A stretch of DNA of 64,000 bases from Caryophanales bacterium (GTDB lineage: Bacteria > Bacillota > Bacilli > Bacillales > Bacillaceae_J): NCBI GenBank assembly GCA_012840465.1, contig DULJ01000089.1:58490-122489 (forward strand), in the 5' to 3' direction. How positions within the stretch are numbered: position 1 is the first letter of the stretch; the number at the start of each line of letters is the position of its first letter. This document shows positions 16,874 through 24,804 of the stretch, piece by piece. Both the position numbers and the translations under genes were made by a program. Under the pieces are notes generated by a model that was not told the origin of the DNA, ran no database searches, and was given only the letters and a program-made list of their open reading frames with translations.

Positions 16874-17830
16874 ATGAGAAATGAATCTTATACGACGGAA
16901 GAAATTTCGCAAATATTAAAGGTATCAAAATTAACGGTTTACGATTTAATAAAAAAAGGGGAATTAAAGTCTTACCGGGTTGGCCGGCAAATGCGAATAG
17001 ACGCCTTTGACCTTGAAAACTATAAAAGAAGAGCTAAAGGTCTGCCACCTCTCGAGGAGCAACTGCCTTCAATTTTGAGTGATAAACTAGACATAGCTAA
17101 ACAAGAACAGTCTTTACGTAATGCACCGCGTTCGATCATTATAAGCGGACAGGATATGTGTCTAGATATTTTGAGTAAACAAATTGAAAAAAGATCCAAC
17201 CATTATCGTCCGTTACGTTCCTATGTTGGTAGTCTGGATAGTTTGTTTTCAATGTATAAAGGGGAAGCAGATATTGTTAGCACCCATCTAATTGACGGAG
17301 ATACAGAAGAATACAATATTCCTTATATTCGAAAAATCTTAGTCAGCCATCATTTTATCATCTTAAATCTTATCTCTCGTTTGGCTGGTTTTTATGTAAA
17401 AAAGGGGAATCCATATAATATCCGAACTTGGGAAGATCTAAAAAATAATCAAAAAGTAAAGTTTATTAATCGCGAAAAAGGCTCCGGTGCAAGAATACTT
17501 GTAGATGAAATGTTGAGGGTTCATAATATTGATGAATCCGAGATTGATGGCTATTTACAAGAAGAAACTTCCCACCTTGGAGTGGCTGGAATGGTTGCAA
17601 AAGGCGATATTGATTTGGCAGTTGGGATTGAAAAAGCTGCTCAAATAGCCGGTATTGATTTTGTACCATTAGTGAAGGAACGATATGATATCGTTATTTT
17701 AAAAACTGAAAATAATAAAGAATTAATCGAGCTGGTAACCGAAACTCTTCAGTCTCACAAATTTAAAGAAGAGCTATTGGCGTTAGGTTACGATGTCACA
17801 CAGACGGGAAATGTCCTTTATGAGCAATGA
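16874..17830 (+). CDS. HTH (excisionase-type) regulator with periplasmic-binding-protein-like sensor domain
   Basis: A 318-residue protein. Residues 5-55 form an excisionase/MerR-like winged HTH (YTTEEISQILKVSKLTVYDL, GRQMRID). Residues about 85-305 resemble a PBP superfamily domain, with the oxyanion-type loop FINREKGSGARILVDEML and GDIDLAVGIEKAAQ. Fused domains of this kind sense molybdate or tungstate in place of ModE in many Firmicutes. It is divergent from modABC with a 157-bp shared region holding phased repeats, so it probably represses or activates modABC according to Mo status. Ligand and sign of control are inferred. Confidence 0.8.
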   Translation: MRNESYTTEEISQILKVSKLTVYDLIKKGELKSYRVGRQMRIDAFDLENYKRRAKGLPPLEEQLPSILSDKLDIAKQEQSLRNAPRSIIISGQDMCLDILSKQIEKRSNHYRPLRSYVGSLDSLFSMYKGEADIVSTHLIDGDTEEYNIPYIRKILVSHHFIILNLISRLAGFYVKKGNPYNIRTWEDLKNNQKVKFINREKGSGARILVDEMLRVHNIDESEIDGYLQEETSHLGVAGMVAKGDIDLAVGIEKAAQIAGIDFVPLVKERYDIVILKTENNKELIELVTETLQSHKFKEELLALGYDVTQTGNVLYEQ

Positions 17831-17871
17831 TAAAATATTTCGAATATTACAAAATGACTTTCTTAAAGTAT

Positions 17872-17900
17872 TTGACATTGAATGGGTCTGGTGGTATTCT
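17872..17900 (+). promoter_or_regulatory. Promoter of the cold-shock gene with long leader
   Basis: TTGACA (17872-17877), a 17-bp spacer and TATTCT (17895-17900) preceded by TGG, an extended -10. The start would be near 17907, giving a leader of about 168 bases before the ATG. Long structured leaders are typical of cspA-type mRNAs, where they act as thermosensors. Confidence 0.6.
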
Positions 17901-18074
17901 ATAAATGACCGTTAACTTCATATATAGGTTTAAGCAATAATGAAATGATCATTAGTAATTCAGCTGTGTTCTGTCTCGCGGTGAGAAAATCGTTATTTAG
18001 AATTTATGTAAGTCGTAATGGTTCAAGATTACAAAGCACATATCGAAGTGCAAGGAATTTTAGGAGGCAAACAC

Positions 18075-18275
18075 ATGCAAACTGGTAAAGTAAAATGGTT
18101 TAATGCAGAAAAAGGTTTCGGATTTATCGAAGTTGAAGGCGGAGACGATGTATTCGTTCATTTCTCAGCTATTCAAGGCGAAGGCTTCAAATCATTAGAA
18201 GAAGGTCAAAATGTTGAATTCGAAATCGTCGAAGGCAACCGCGGACCTCAAGCTGCTAACGTTGTTAAGAGATAA
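18075..18275 (+). CDS. CspA-family cold-shock protein
   Basis: A 66-residue OB-fold RNA chaperone with both RNA-binding motifs intact, KGFGFI (RNP1) and VFVHF (RNP2). It keeps mRNAs unfolded at low temperature or during stress. AGGAGG is seven bases before the ATG; in-frame codons upstream belong to the leader. It is a single-gene unit with its own promoter and terminator, lying between the mod and feo genes. Which csp paralogue it represents cannot be told from sequence alone. Confidence 0.93.
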   Translation: MQTGKVKWFNAEKGFGFIEVEGGDDVFVHFSAIQGEGFKSLEEGQNVEFEIVEGNRGPQAANVVKR

Positions 18276-18290
18276 TAACTGTTAAATGTC

Positions 18291-18323
18291 AAAGGATGTC
18301 CTATTAATAGGGCATCCTTTTTT
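18291..18323 (+). terminator. Terminator of the cold-shock gene
   Basis: AAGGATG...CCTATTAATAGG...CATCCTT folds into a long stem, followed by TTTTTT. A family A repeat starts immediately after it. Confidence 0.85.
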
Positions 18324-18468
18324 AACTTCATTCAGCAGAAGTCTCCCACCTCCATAAGTGGTGAGATGAATGCAAGTTAGTATTTTAAATTCAGTGGGGG
18401 TACAAACCCCTGCTGAATAAAGTTAAAGCCTCCGGCGGATGCCTCAGATTTTCAAAGTTAATCAAATA
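18321..18468. repeat. Family A dispersed repeat, copy 3
   Basis: A well-preserved copy. TTTAACTTCATTCAGCAG (from 18321) and CTGCTGAATAAAGTTAAA (to about 18427) form near-perfect 18-bp inverted ends about 107 bp apart. Inside are CCACCTCCATAAGTGG and the hairpin GGGGTACAAACCCC. After the right end comes the shared tail GCCTCCGGCGGATGCCTCAG, and the copy ends near TTAATCAAATA. Confidence 0.9.
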
Positions 18469-18605
18469 CACTTATTTTTTGTCTGACAAGAATTTTCAAT
18501 AGCACAGCCTGCACATTTTCCTTTTTTGCTGTTTTTAATATATTTCATTAAAGCCCAGCCGGCGTAGCCAAAAATTGCAACGCCGATGATTACGCTTGCC
18601 AACAT
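18462..18605 (-). CDS. FeoB-associated Cys-rich membrane protein
   Basis: A 47-residue protein: an N-terminal membrane helix (MLASVIIGVAIFGYAGWALM), a basic turn (KYIKNSKKGK) and a cysteine tail with CAGC, SC and a penultimate Cys. This is the form of the small proteins found next to feoB in many Firmicutes and thought to help FeoB-type Fe(II) uptake at the membrane. The ATG (18603-18605) has GGGTGGAG upstream. It ends 66 bp after feoB. The last codons overlap the outer boundary of a family A repeat. Confidence 0.85.
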   Translation of the reverse strand: MLASVIIGVAIFGYAGWALMKYIKNSKKGKCAGCAIENSCQTKNKCI

Positions 18606-18671
18606 GGAATTCTCCACCCTTCTAAAAGAATATCAGCCGAAAGAAATTGAAAACTTTCGATCAAGTCTTTT

Positions 18672-20699
18672 TTATGCATATCCCAGCGCACGACCCACCT
18701 GATATATGATTAAACATAATACGTAAGCTAATATAAGTGCGTACCCAATCGAAAATAAAGTCCATTTCACGGATCCGGTTTCCTTTTGAATTGTAGCTAT
18801 TGTTGCTAAACAAGGTACATATAAAAGAACAAACGCCATAAACGTAAAGGCTGAAAGCGGGGTATAGGCGCCTGCTAGCATCCCTTGTAACGAACCAACA
18901 TCCGGTACGTGATAAATGATATTCATGGTTGATACAACAACCTCTTTAGCAAAGAACCCCGTTAATAATGATGCACCAGCCTGCCAAGTGCCAAAGCCAA
19001 TTGGGGCTAACAGTGGTGCAACCACGCCGCCAATCATAGCAAGAAAACTATCGTCCATTTCAACCGCTAAGCCGTTAGGACCTGCATAGGATAATAACCA
19101 AATAACAACTGAACCGGCAAAAATAAATGTTCCGGCTTTACGAACAAATCCTTTCCCTTTATCCCAAGTGCTCCGTGCAAGCGCCTGAAATTGTGGTACA
19201 CGATAGGGTGGCAATTCAATTACGAATACCGACGTTTCACTTTTTAATATGGTTGAAGAAAATACTTTAGCTAAAATAAGTGCCATGACAATCCCTAGTA
19301 CATAGAGAGCCAGTACAACAAATGCCTGATTTGCGGCGAAAAACGCACCGACAAACAATGCATACACAGGCAAACGTGCTGAACATGACATTAAAGGAGT
19401 CAATAAGATTGTTAATAATCTTTCCTTCGGTTGTTCAATCGTTCTTGCAGCCATGACGCCAGGTACATTACAGCCAAAGCCAATAATCATCGGAATAAAT
19501 GATTTGCCATTCAATCCGACTGATTCCATAAGACGGTCCATAACTAAGGCGACCCGTGCCATGTAACCCGAATCCTCTAAAAACGAAATAAAGAAAAATA
19601 AAATAAAAATCTGCGGGACAAATACTAAGACTCCGCCCACACCTGCGACGATTCCATCCAATATAAGCGATTGTATAAAATCAGAAGCCCCGATACTTAC
19701 TAGACCAGTAGTAAGCCATTCAGTTAATGGTCCTGAGAAGAACGCATCAAGTGCATCTGATAATGGGAAGCCGAGCCAATTAAAGGTAAGCATAAACATT
19801 AAATACATGAAAAATAGAAAAATCGGAATCCCTAAAATTTTATGGGTTACGATCAAATCAATTTTTTCTGTAAGTGGAAGCTTACCGGCTTTATTTCGTT
19901 TTGCTGCACCTTCTATAATTTTGTCAATGAACTCTCTTCTTACATTGTAAATTGCCTGATGCAATGATTTGCCTTCATTTTTTCCAATTAGTTTTGCTTC
20001 TGTTTCATGTAGGAGTCGATCAAGCTCTTCACTAGTAATAAATTTTTGTAAATAGTCGAAAACAACCTTGTTTCCTTCATAGAACTGTAGGGCTAACCAC
20101 CTTAACGGCGGTAATGGCTCAATAATTGACTTTTTCTTACTTATAACTAATTGAGAAAGTTTATCAATTCCTTTTTCAATTGCAGAACCATAATACAAAT
20201 TGAGCGGTTCTTTTCTTTGGGTTGCAGTTACAACAAGAAGCTTGCTTAATTCATCGCAGCCTTTACCTGTACGGGCAATAATTGGAACAATTCGGACTCC
20301 CAATTGAGCGCCCAATAATCTTTCATTTATATCGATGCCTCGATTTTTAGCAACATCCATCATGTTTAAACCGATGATCAATGGCTTGCCGAATTCTAAT
20401 AATTGTACTGTTAAATGTAGATTACGTTCCAACTGTGAAGCATCGACAATATTTAATACTTCAGTAAAAGATTCGTGAAGCAGAAAGTCAGTAACAACCC
20501 TCTCGTCCTTTGAAAGTGGATTTAAAGAATAGAGACCTGGAAGATCAATGAGGTGCCCTTGTTTATTGCGAAGTAAACCAACTTTTTTCTCAACGGTTAC
20601 TCCGCTCCAGTTTCCTACGTATTCATATGAACCTGTTAAACTATTAAAAAGCGATGTTTTTCCTGTGTTCGGATTTCCAAATAAGGCTATTTCAATCAT
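18672..20699 (-). CDS. feoB: Ferrous iron transporter FeoB
   Basis: A 675-residue membrane protein. The N-terminal G domain shows G1 GNPNTGKTSLFN, G3 DLPG and the G4-like NMMD; a helical spacer follows, then about eight to ten membrane segments with the two gate repeats (FIPMIIGFGCNVPGVMAAR and the later FFAKEVVVSTM). It moves Fe(II) into the cell, mainly when oxygen is low. The start overlaps feoA by 4 bp. A Fur box lies at the operon promoter. Confidence 0.96.
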   Translation of the reverse strand: MIEIALFGNPNTGKTSLFNSLTGSYEYVGNWSGVTVEKKVGLLRNKQGHLIDLPGLYSLNPLSKDERVVTDFLLHESFTEVLNIVDASQLERNLHLTVQLLEFGKPLIIGLNMMDVAKNRGIDINERLLGAQLGVRIVPIIARTGKGCDELSKLLVVTATQRKEPLNLYYGSAIEKGIDKLSQLVISKKKSIIEPLPPLRWLALQFYEGNKVVFDYLQKFITSEELDRLLHETEAKLIGKNEGKSLHQAIYNVRREFIDKIIEGAAKRNKAGKLPLTEKIDLIVTHKILGIPIFLFFMYLMFMLTFNWLGFPLSDALDAFFSGPLTEWLTTGLVSIGASDFIQSLILDGIVAGVGGVLVFVPQIFILFFFISFLEDSGYMARVALVMDRLMESVGLNGKSFIPMIIGFGCNVPGVMAARTIEQPKERLLTILLTPLMSCSARLPVYALFVGAFFAANQAFVVLALYVLGIVMALILAKVFSSTILKSETSVFVIELPPYRVPQFQALARSTWDKGKGFVRKAGTFIFAGSVVIWLLSYAGPNGLAVEMDDSFLAMIGGVVAPLLAPIGFGTWQAGASLLTGFFAKEVVVSTMNIIYHVPDVGSLQGMLAGAYTPLSAFTFMAFVLLYVPCLATIATIQKETGSVKWTLFSIGYALILAYVLCLIIYQVGRALGYA

Positions 20700-20923
20700 G
20701 CTTTATCCACTCTTATAGTCGAGGCTTCGTTTCTTCTTATACCAACACATTGGCCATATGTTTCAATCATACAAGGACCGCCAAAAGGCATATTACTTTT
20801 TAAACACACTTCCACCCCTTCATAAATACCCATATCTATTAATCTACGTTTCACTATATCTGGAAGCATAGAAAAATCTGTTATTCTAGCTTTTTCACCT
20901 TGCTTTAAATCTGATAAAACCAA
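20696..20923 (-). CDS. feoA: FeoA, SH3-like partner of FeoB
   Basis: A 75-residue cytoplasmic protein with the FeoA SH3-like fold (GEKARITDFS, RRLIDMGIYEGVEV, GGPCMIETYG). It supports FeoB activity. It is the first gene of the feo operon and its stop overlaps the feoB start (ATGA). Confidence 0.93.
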   Translation of the reverse strand: MVLSDLKQGEKARITDFSMLPDIVKRRLIDMGIYEGVEVCLKSNMPFGGPCMIETYGQCVGIRRNEASTIRVDKA

Positions 20924-20943
20924 GTTTCATCCCTCCACACTCG

Positions 20944-20998
20944 GATAATGATAACTATTCTCATTCTTAATTATAAAAAAAAACCGCCCTGTTTTCAA
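20944..20998 (-). promoter_or_regulatory. feo promoter with Fur box
   Basis: On the minus strand TTGAAA (20993-20998), a 17-bp spacer and TATAAT (20970-20975) form a near-consensus promoter. The 19-bp sequence at 20944-20962 matches the Fur consensus GATAATGATAATCATTATC at 16 of 19 positions and begins right at the predicted start site, a position where bound Fur would block transcription. Confidence 0.8.
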
Positions 20999-21082
20999 CC
21001 AAAAGTTATATATTCAACAAAAATGTATAGAAAAGGAACATTAAGTAGACATAAGTTGCCGATCAAAAGGAAAAGGGGGATA

Positions 21083-21313
21083 TCATCCCCCACTTACAGG
21101 TGGAATTAGTGCTACTACATCTCCGGCCTTTAATTCGAGTTGATCTTCCGCATATTCTTCATTTACGGCAACCATTACTGATTGAAGCGGTAAATTATAC
21201 TTCTCAGTTACCTTTTGTTTTAGATCCCCAACTGTTATTGGCAATTCCATCCAAGTAATGCATTGTTTACCAACTATTTCTTGAAGATGCGCAAATAGTA
21301 AAATATTAATCAT
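21083..21313 (-). CDS. moaD: Molybdopterin synthase sulfur-carrier subunit
   Basis: A 76-residue ubiquitin-like protein ending in the Gly-Gly tail (IPPVSGG) that is thiocarboxylated and gives sulfur to precursor Z. The ATG at 21311-21313 has AGGAGG nine bases upstream and overlaps the moaE end by 8 bp; the longer in-frame reading upstream lies inside moaE and is not used. It is the last gene of moeA-mobB-moaE-moaD. Confidence 0.92.
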   Translation of the reverse strand: MINILLFAHLQEIVGKQCITWMELPITVGDLKQKVTEKYNLPLQSVMVAVNEEYAEDQLELKAGDVVALIPPVSGG

Positions 21314-21782
21314 TACCAAGATCCTCCTTTTCAGGTTTTCCGGAAGGATAGGCTTTTCTCTCAAGCTGATCGCCAATCCATAATTCGCCATCTTCCCAAT
21401 GTTCCTTTTTCCAAATAGGAACAATTTCCTTAATTCGCTCAATGGCATATCGGCTTGCTTCATATGAATCAGCCCGATGTGGAGTTGAAACAGCAATTAC
21501 AACAGCAATATCAGATATTTCAAGTCTGCCAATTCGGTGGGTGATGGCTACAATGGCATCCGACCATTTTTCTGTTATTTCATCCCCAATTTGCGCCAGC
21601 TTTTTCTCAGCCATTGATTGATAAGCATCATACTCTAAATAAAGCGTTTTTTTGCCCTTAGTTAATTCACGTACAGTACCAATAAAAGTATTAATCGCCC
21701 CTGCGTCACGACGTACCACTTTGTTAGTAACTTCTTCAATCGAAATCGGGTCCTTTGTTATTAAAAACATTTGTTCACTCAA
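21306..21782 (-). CDS. moaE: Molybdopterin synthase catalytic subunit
   Basis: A 158-residue MoaE with the family motifs GAINTFIGTVRE, HRIGRLEI, VSTPHRADSYEA and the catalytic Lys segment PIWKKEHWEDG near the C-terminus. With MoaD it turns cyclic pyranopterin monophosphate into molybdopterin. It overlaps mobB by 8 bp. Confidence 0.95.
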   Translation of the reverse strand: MSEQMFLITKDPISIEEVTNKVVRRDAGAINTFIGTVRELTKGKKTLYLEYDAYQSMAEKKLAQIGDEITEKWSDAIVAITHRIGRLEISDIAVVIAVSTPHRADSYEASRYAIERIKEIVPIWKKEHWEDGELWIGDQLERKAYPSGKPEKEDLGND

Positions 21783-22311
21783 TCAAATCTATCCTTTCAA
21801 AATAGGATTGAACCCAGCTCAGATAATCATGTTCATCATTAATCTGAAATATCGGATACCCTATTTTTGTTTCAAGTCGTTTGTACCAAGAAATAACAAC
21901 TTGAATATTTTCCAGTTGCTCCAAAAGTACTTCGTCCTCCTCCGATCGTAAAAGCACAACTTTTGGAAAAGGCTCCCTTTTAAACCCTTCAATCAAAATT
22001 ATATCAAGTGGCAGATTATTGTAAAAAGATAACATCTGAAGGAGCGTCCAACCCCCACCATTAAAAGCATGAAGTTGCAGCATTCCTGCCCCTTCAACCC
22101 CTGTCACAGTTGCACCAGCTCTTCTATGCTTAGCCGTATCCTTGTCTGTATCATAGGAATCTGGCATGCCACCGTGTCCATGATGTTTAATTGTGCCAAC
22201 TCTTATTCCGCTGGCACTCATTGTTTCGATTATCTTTGTTACCAAAGTCGTTTTACCACTATTTTGAAAACCAACAATCTGTAGTACCGGGGTAGTTAAT
22301 TCCACGGCCAC
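21775..22311 (-). CDS. mobB: MobB, GTP-binding molybdenum-cofactor protein
   Basis: A 178-residue P-loop protein with GFQNSGKTTL (Walker A) near the start and the conserved KHHGHGG and DTDKDTAKHRRAGA segments of MobB. It is thought to assist insertion of Mo or guanine dinucleotide modification. The start overlaps the end of moeA by 16 bp. Residues IILIEGFKREPFPKVVLLR match the family's second half. Confidence 0.92.
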   Translation of the reverse strand: MAVELTTPVLQIVGFQNSGKTTLVTKIIETMSASGIRVGTIKHHGHGGMPDSYDTDKDTAKHRRAGATVTGVEGAGMLQLHAFNGGGWTLLQMLSFYNNLPLDIILIEGFKREPFPKVVLLRSEEDEVLLEQLENIQVVISWYKRLETKIGYPIFQINDEHDYLSWVQSYFERIDLIE

Positions 22312-23564
22312 TCGCTGCCTATTTGATCTTCTAATAATAAAACGTCAACGTCATCACCCTTTGTAAAGCCACGTGTTCCCCCTGGAAGAATGATGAGTGA
22401 ATCACAATCTACTAACGAAGTTACTACGTTTGATTTGTCTAAACCGGAAGGCTCTGCCAACAATTTGCCCTCATTAAACACTAATTTACTTCTTACAAAT
22501 CTTGTGAACGGATTTGCTTTTGTAAAATCACTATTTAACGTTGCCTTTACCTTTTGCATATGTGGTTTCCGTGAATGGAACCAACTGCGTATGATAGGTC
22601 TTGCATATAGCTCAAAGCCTACAAAACAAGCGGAGGGGTTGCCGGAAAGACCAAATAATAGTTTCCCATTATATTGGGCAACGGTTGTAACACTTCCAGG
22701 TCTCATCATGATTTTATTAAACAGAACTTCCGCGCCTAATTTTTTATAAATTTCAGGGACATAATCATAATCCCCAACTGAAACACCGCCAGTTGTAATA
22801 AGGATATCAACTTCATCCAACACTTTTTTCACTGCTTCAAAACAAGTGTCAAAGTCATCTTCAAGTTTACCATAATATTTTGCTTCAGCACCCACTCTAT
22901 TGATTTGTGCGGAGATCATGTAAGCATTGCTGTTTCGAATTTTGCCCGGCTCCATTGGTTCATCTACGTCAAGAAGCTCTGTCCCGGTAGCATATAAACC
23001 GACAACTGGTTTTTTTACAACTGGAACTCTACTATATCCAAATGTGGCTAATAATGCTTTGACACCTGGATTAATTCTGCGTCCTTCCTCAACAAGAACT
23101 TCGCCTGCTTTCGTTTCAGACCCTTGGTAGGAAACATGATCGCCTGGTTTATATGACCGTTTGATGACCATATACGGCTTGCCATCTTTTACAATGTCTT
23201 TTGCCAGTTCAAGCATGACAACAGCATTGCACTCCTTAGGCATTAAGGCACCTGTCATAATCCGAACAGCTTGGAAAGGTCCTACTTCCTTCATTGCTAT
23301 GTAACCTGCACCAATCTCTTCAATAACCTCGAACTCTACCGGATTATCTAGAGAAGCATGCCTTGAATCTTCAGCCCGAATAGCAAAACCGTCATATGGG
23401 GCACGATCAAATGGGGGAATATCATGACTTGCCTTCACCATGTCTCCTAAATACCTTTGGTCACATTTATCTATTGATACATATTCTATTTCTCCTTTAG
23501 GAGCATATTTCATAACTTGTTTTACTGCTTCTGGAATAGCAATTGCCTCTCTTTTATCTAGCAC
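22296..23564 (-). CDS. moeA: Molybdopterin molybdenumtransferase
   Basis: A 422-residue MoeA that inserts molybdate into adenylylated molybdopterin. It has PPFDRAPYDGFAIRAED near residue 50, VGLYATGTEL, TTGGVSVGDYDYVP and LFGLSGNPSACFVGFELY. The start is GTG at 23562-23564 with AAAGGAGG eight bases upstream. It leads a four-gene Moco operon driven by a promoter with a perfect Fnr box, which ties Mo-cofactor supply to anaerobic growth. Confidence 0.94.
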   Translation of the reverse strand: MLDKREAIAIPEAVKQVMKYAPKGEIEYVSIDKCDQRYLGDMVKASHDIPPFDRAPYDGFAIRAEDSRHASLDNPVEFEVIEEIGAGYIAMKEVGPFQAVRIMTGALMPKECNAVVMLELAKDIVKDGKPYMVIKRSYKPGDHVSYQGSETKAGEVLVEEGRRINPGVKALLATFGYSRVPVVKKPVVGLYATGTELLDVDEPMEPGKIRNSNAYMISAQINRVGAEAKYYGKLEDDFDTCFEAVKKVLDEVDILITTGGVSVGDYDYVPEIYKKLGAEVLFNKIMMRPGSVTTVAQYNGKLLFGLSGNPSACFVGFELYARPIIRSWFHSRKPHMQKVKATLNSDFTKANPFTRFVRSKLVFNEGKLLAEPSGLDKSNVVTSLVDCDSLIILPGGTRGFTKGDDVDVLLLEDQIGSEWPWN

Positions 23565-23601
23565 ATTCAGTGCCTCCTTTTAAGAGTCTTTCTCCTTATA
23601 C

Positions 23602-23644
23602 ATGATAATTATATAAGAATGGGATGACTGTGATGAATTTCACA
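23602..23644 (-). promoter_or_regulatory. Fnr box at -41.5 with -10 hexamer, before moeA
   Basis: TGTGATGAATTTCACA (23629-23644) is a perfect palindrome. On the minus strand TATCAT (23602-23607) is the -10, placing the box centre at exactly -41.5 from the predicted start at 23595, 31 bases before the GTG. It is the third such site in the island. Confidence 0.8.
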
Positions 23645-23744
23645 CTTTAACCGGATACTTTTATCAATATACAGAAAAACTCCATTTGCAGCCGCTTTTT
23701 TATAGAAAAATTCAAAAAACGGCCATAAATAGAGTTGATCTACA

Positions 23745-23806
23745 TTTACTGAATAAAGTTTAAACCTCCGGCGAGCATACGATCAAAGACACCAAGGTGT
23801 ATTTGA
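23745..23806. repeat. Family A dispersed repeat, short copy 4
   Basis: A short, worn copy: ACTGAATAAAGTTTAAACC, then CTCCGGCGAG, then CCAAGGTGTATTTGATTAT. It lies between the DsrE-like gene and the moeA promoter and abuts the DsrE-like stop codon. Confidence 0.65.
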
Positions 23807-24145
23807 TTATGACAATGTTAAAACTTCATATTGTGAAGATAATTCAATAAACTTATCCATTCCACTGATTTTTCCTGCTGTAAGTTTATCTGAAACCTCA
23901 TAATAATCTGCACATGTTTTGCATGCTAAGACTGACACCCCTTGTTTCTCAAGTTCTATCAAGTGAACAGAAACAAGCGACTGATCAGTCATAGTAAAAA
24001 CGCCACGGTTCATGCAAAAAATAGCTTTTGGCTTTTGCTCTTTTTGTTTTAAAAGAGTAAAAAAGGTTTCTAAAATACCTTCCCCTAAATGCTTATCCCC
24101 TTGACCAAGCTGGTCAGAAAGCACTAAAATGACTTTATTCTCCAC
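23807..24145 (-). CDS. DsrE-like sulfur-transfer protein (YedF C-terminal domain type)
   Basis: A 112-residue soluble protein with a DsrE/YedF-type fold. It starts VILVLSDQLGQGD and carries the cysteine pair VLACKTCADYY near residue 75, typical of the C-terminal half of YedF-family proteins. YedF normally has an N-terminal TusA domain, which is absent here. It lies 24 bp after the DUF59 gene and is probably co-transcribed. A persulfide-relay role for Fe-S or Mo-cofactor work is inference. Confidence 0.72.
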   Translation of the reverse strand: MENKVILVLSDQLGQGDKHLGEGILETFFTLLKQKEQKPKAIFCMNRGVFTMTDQSLVSVHLIELEKQGVSVLACKTCADYYEVSDKLTAGKISGMDKFIELSSQYEVLTLS

Positions 24146-24169
24146 TCTCTTCTCTCCTTAATTGCTGCC

Positions 24170-24481
24170 TTAATCTGGAATACCTAATGCGATCTTGGCG
24201 TAACGGGACATTTTATCTTTAGACCAAGGTGGTGACCATACAATCTTCACCATTGTTTCTTTAATTTCAGGCAAATCTGCTAAAGCATTTCTAACATTAG
24301 CTTCGATTGAGCCTGCTAGCGGACAACCCATTGAAGTTAAAGTCATTTCAACTGTTAAAACTCCGTTTTCATCCATAGCTAAACCATAAACTAATCCTAA
24401 ATTAACAATATCTATACCCAGTTCAGGGTCCAACACATTTTCTAATGCGCCAAGAATATTTTCTTCTAAAGCTTTATCCAT
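24170..24481 (-). CDS. yitW: DUF59/SufT-like Fe-S assembly factor (YitW type)
   Basis: A 103-residue MIP18/DUF59 protein with DPELGIDIVNLGLVYG and the conserved cysteine in TSMGCPLAG, ending in WSPPWSKDKMS. Relatives help mature Fe-S proteins. I took the ATG at 24479-24481 with AAAGGTG upstream rather than a GTG four codons earlier. It marks the edge of the yit backbone next to the anaerobic island. Confidence 0.87.
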   Translation of the reverse strand: MDKALEENILGALENVLDPELGIDIVNLGLVYGLAMDENGVLTVEMTLTSMGCPLAGSIEANVRNALADLPEIKETMVKIVWSPPWSKDKMSRYAKIALGIPD

Positions 24482-24522
24482 CTCTCGCAACACCTTTCTC
24501 TGAAGCTTTTCTTATTTCCTTT

Positions 24523-24550
24523 AGTATACCGAAAAATCAGTTTGGGTAAA
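24523..24550 (-). promoter_or_regulatory. Candidate promoter of the DUF59 and DsrE-like genes
   Basis: On the minus strand TATACT (24523-24528) is a five-of-six -10 match, with TTTACC (24545-24550) 16 bp upstream as a weak -35. No Fnr box is present. The rest of the 323-bp gap to 24804 holds a family B repeat and the HAD gene leader. Confidence 0.4.
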
Positions 24551-24688
24551 AAGGATTTACTTAAATTTTTCAGGTCAACTATTATATCCTACCATTTTTT
24601 CCTAACCCCTAAAAGTTTAAAGCCCTATTCGGAAAGTGTTTTTCTAGACAAAAATTTCAAATGAAACTAAACTTAATATACTGATAAG

Positions 24689-24770
24689 AAAAGCGGAAGC
24701 GCCTTGCTTATCGCAGGGAGGAGACCTGAAATTTGCTAGGCGAAGGCTGCTTGCGCTAGACAATGATGCT
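24689..24770. repeat. Family B dispersed repeat, copy 2
   Basis: It begins GAAAAGCGGAAGCGCCTTGC and ends GCTTGCGCTAGACAATGA. The arms GCGGAAGCGCC and GCGCTAGACA are the family ends. It lies directly upstream of the HAD phosphatase gene. Confidence 0.7.
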
Positions 24771-24804
24771 ACTTTCTTAACTTTCTAGAAAGGACTTGAC
24801 ACGA

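Noticed and set aside
21314..21496. A longer reading of moaD with 61 extra N-terminal residues.
   Set aside because: The extra part lies wholly inside moaE in another frame and has no ribosome site. The ATG at 21313 has AGGAGG and gives the normal MoaD length.
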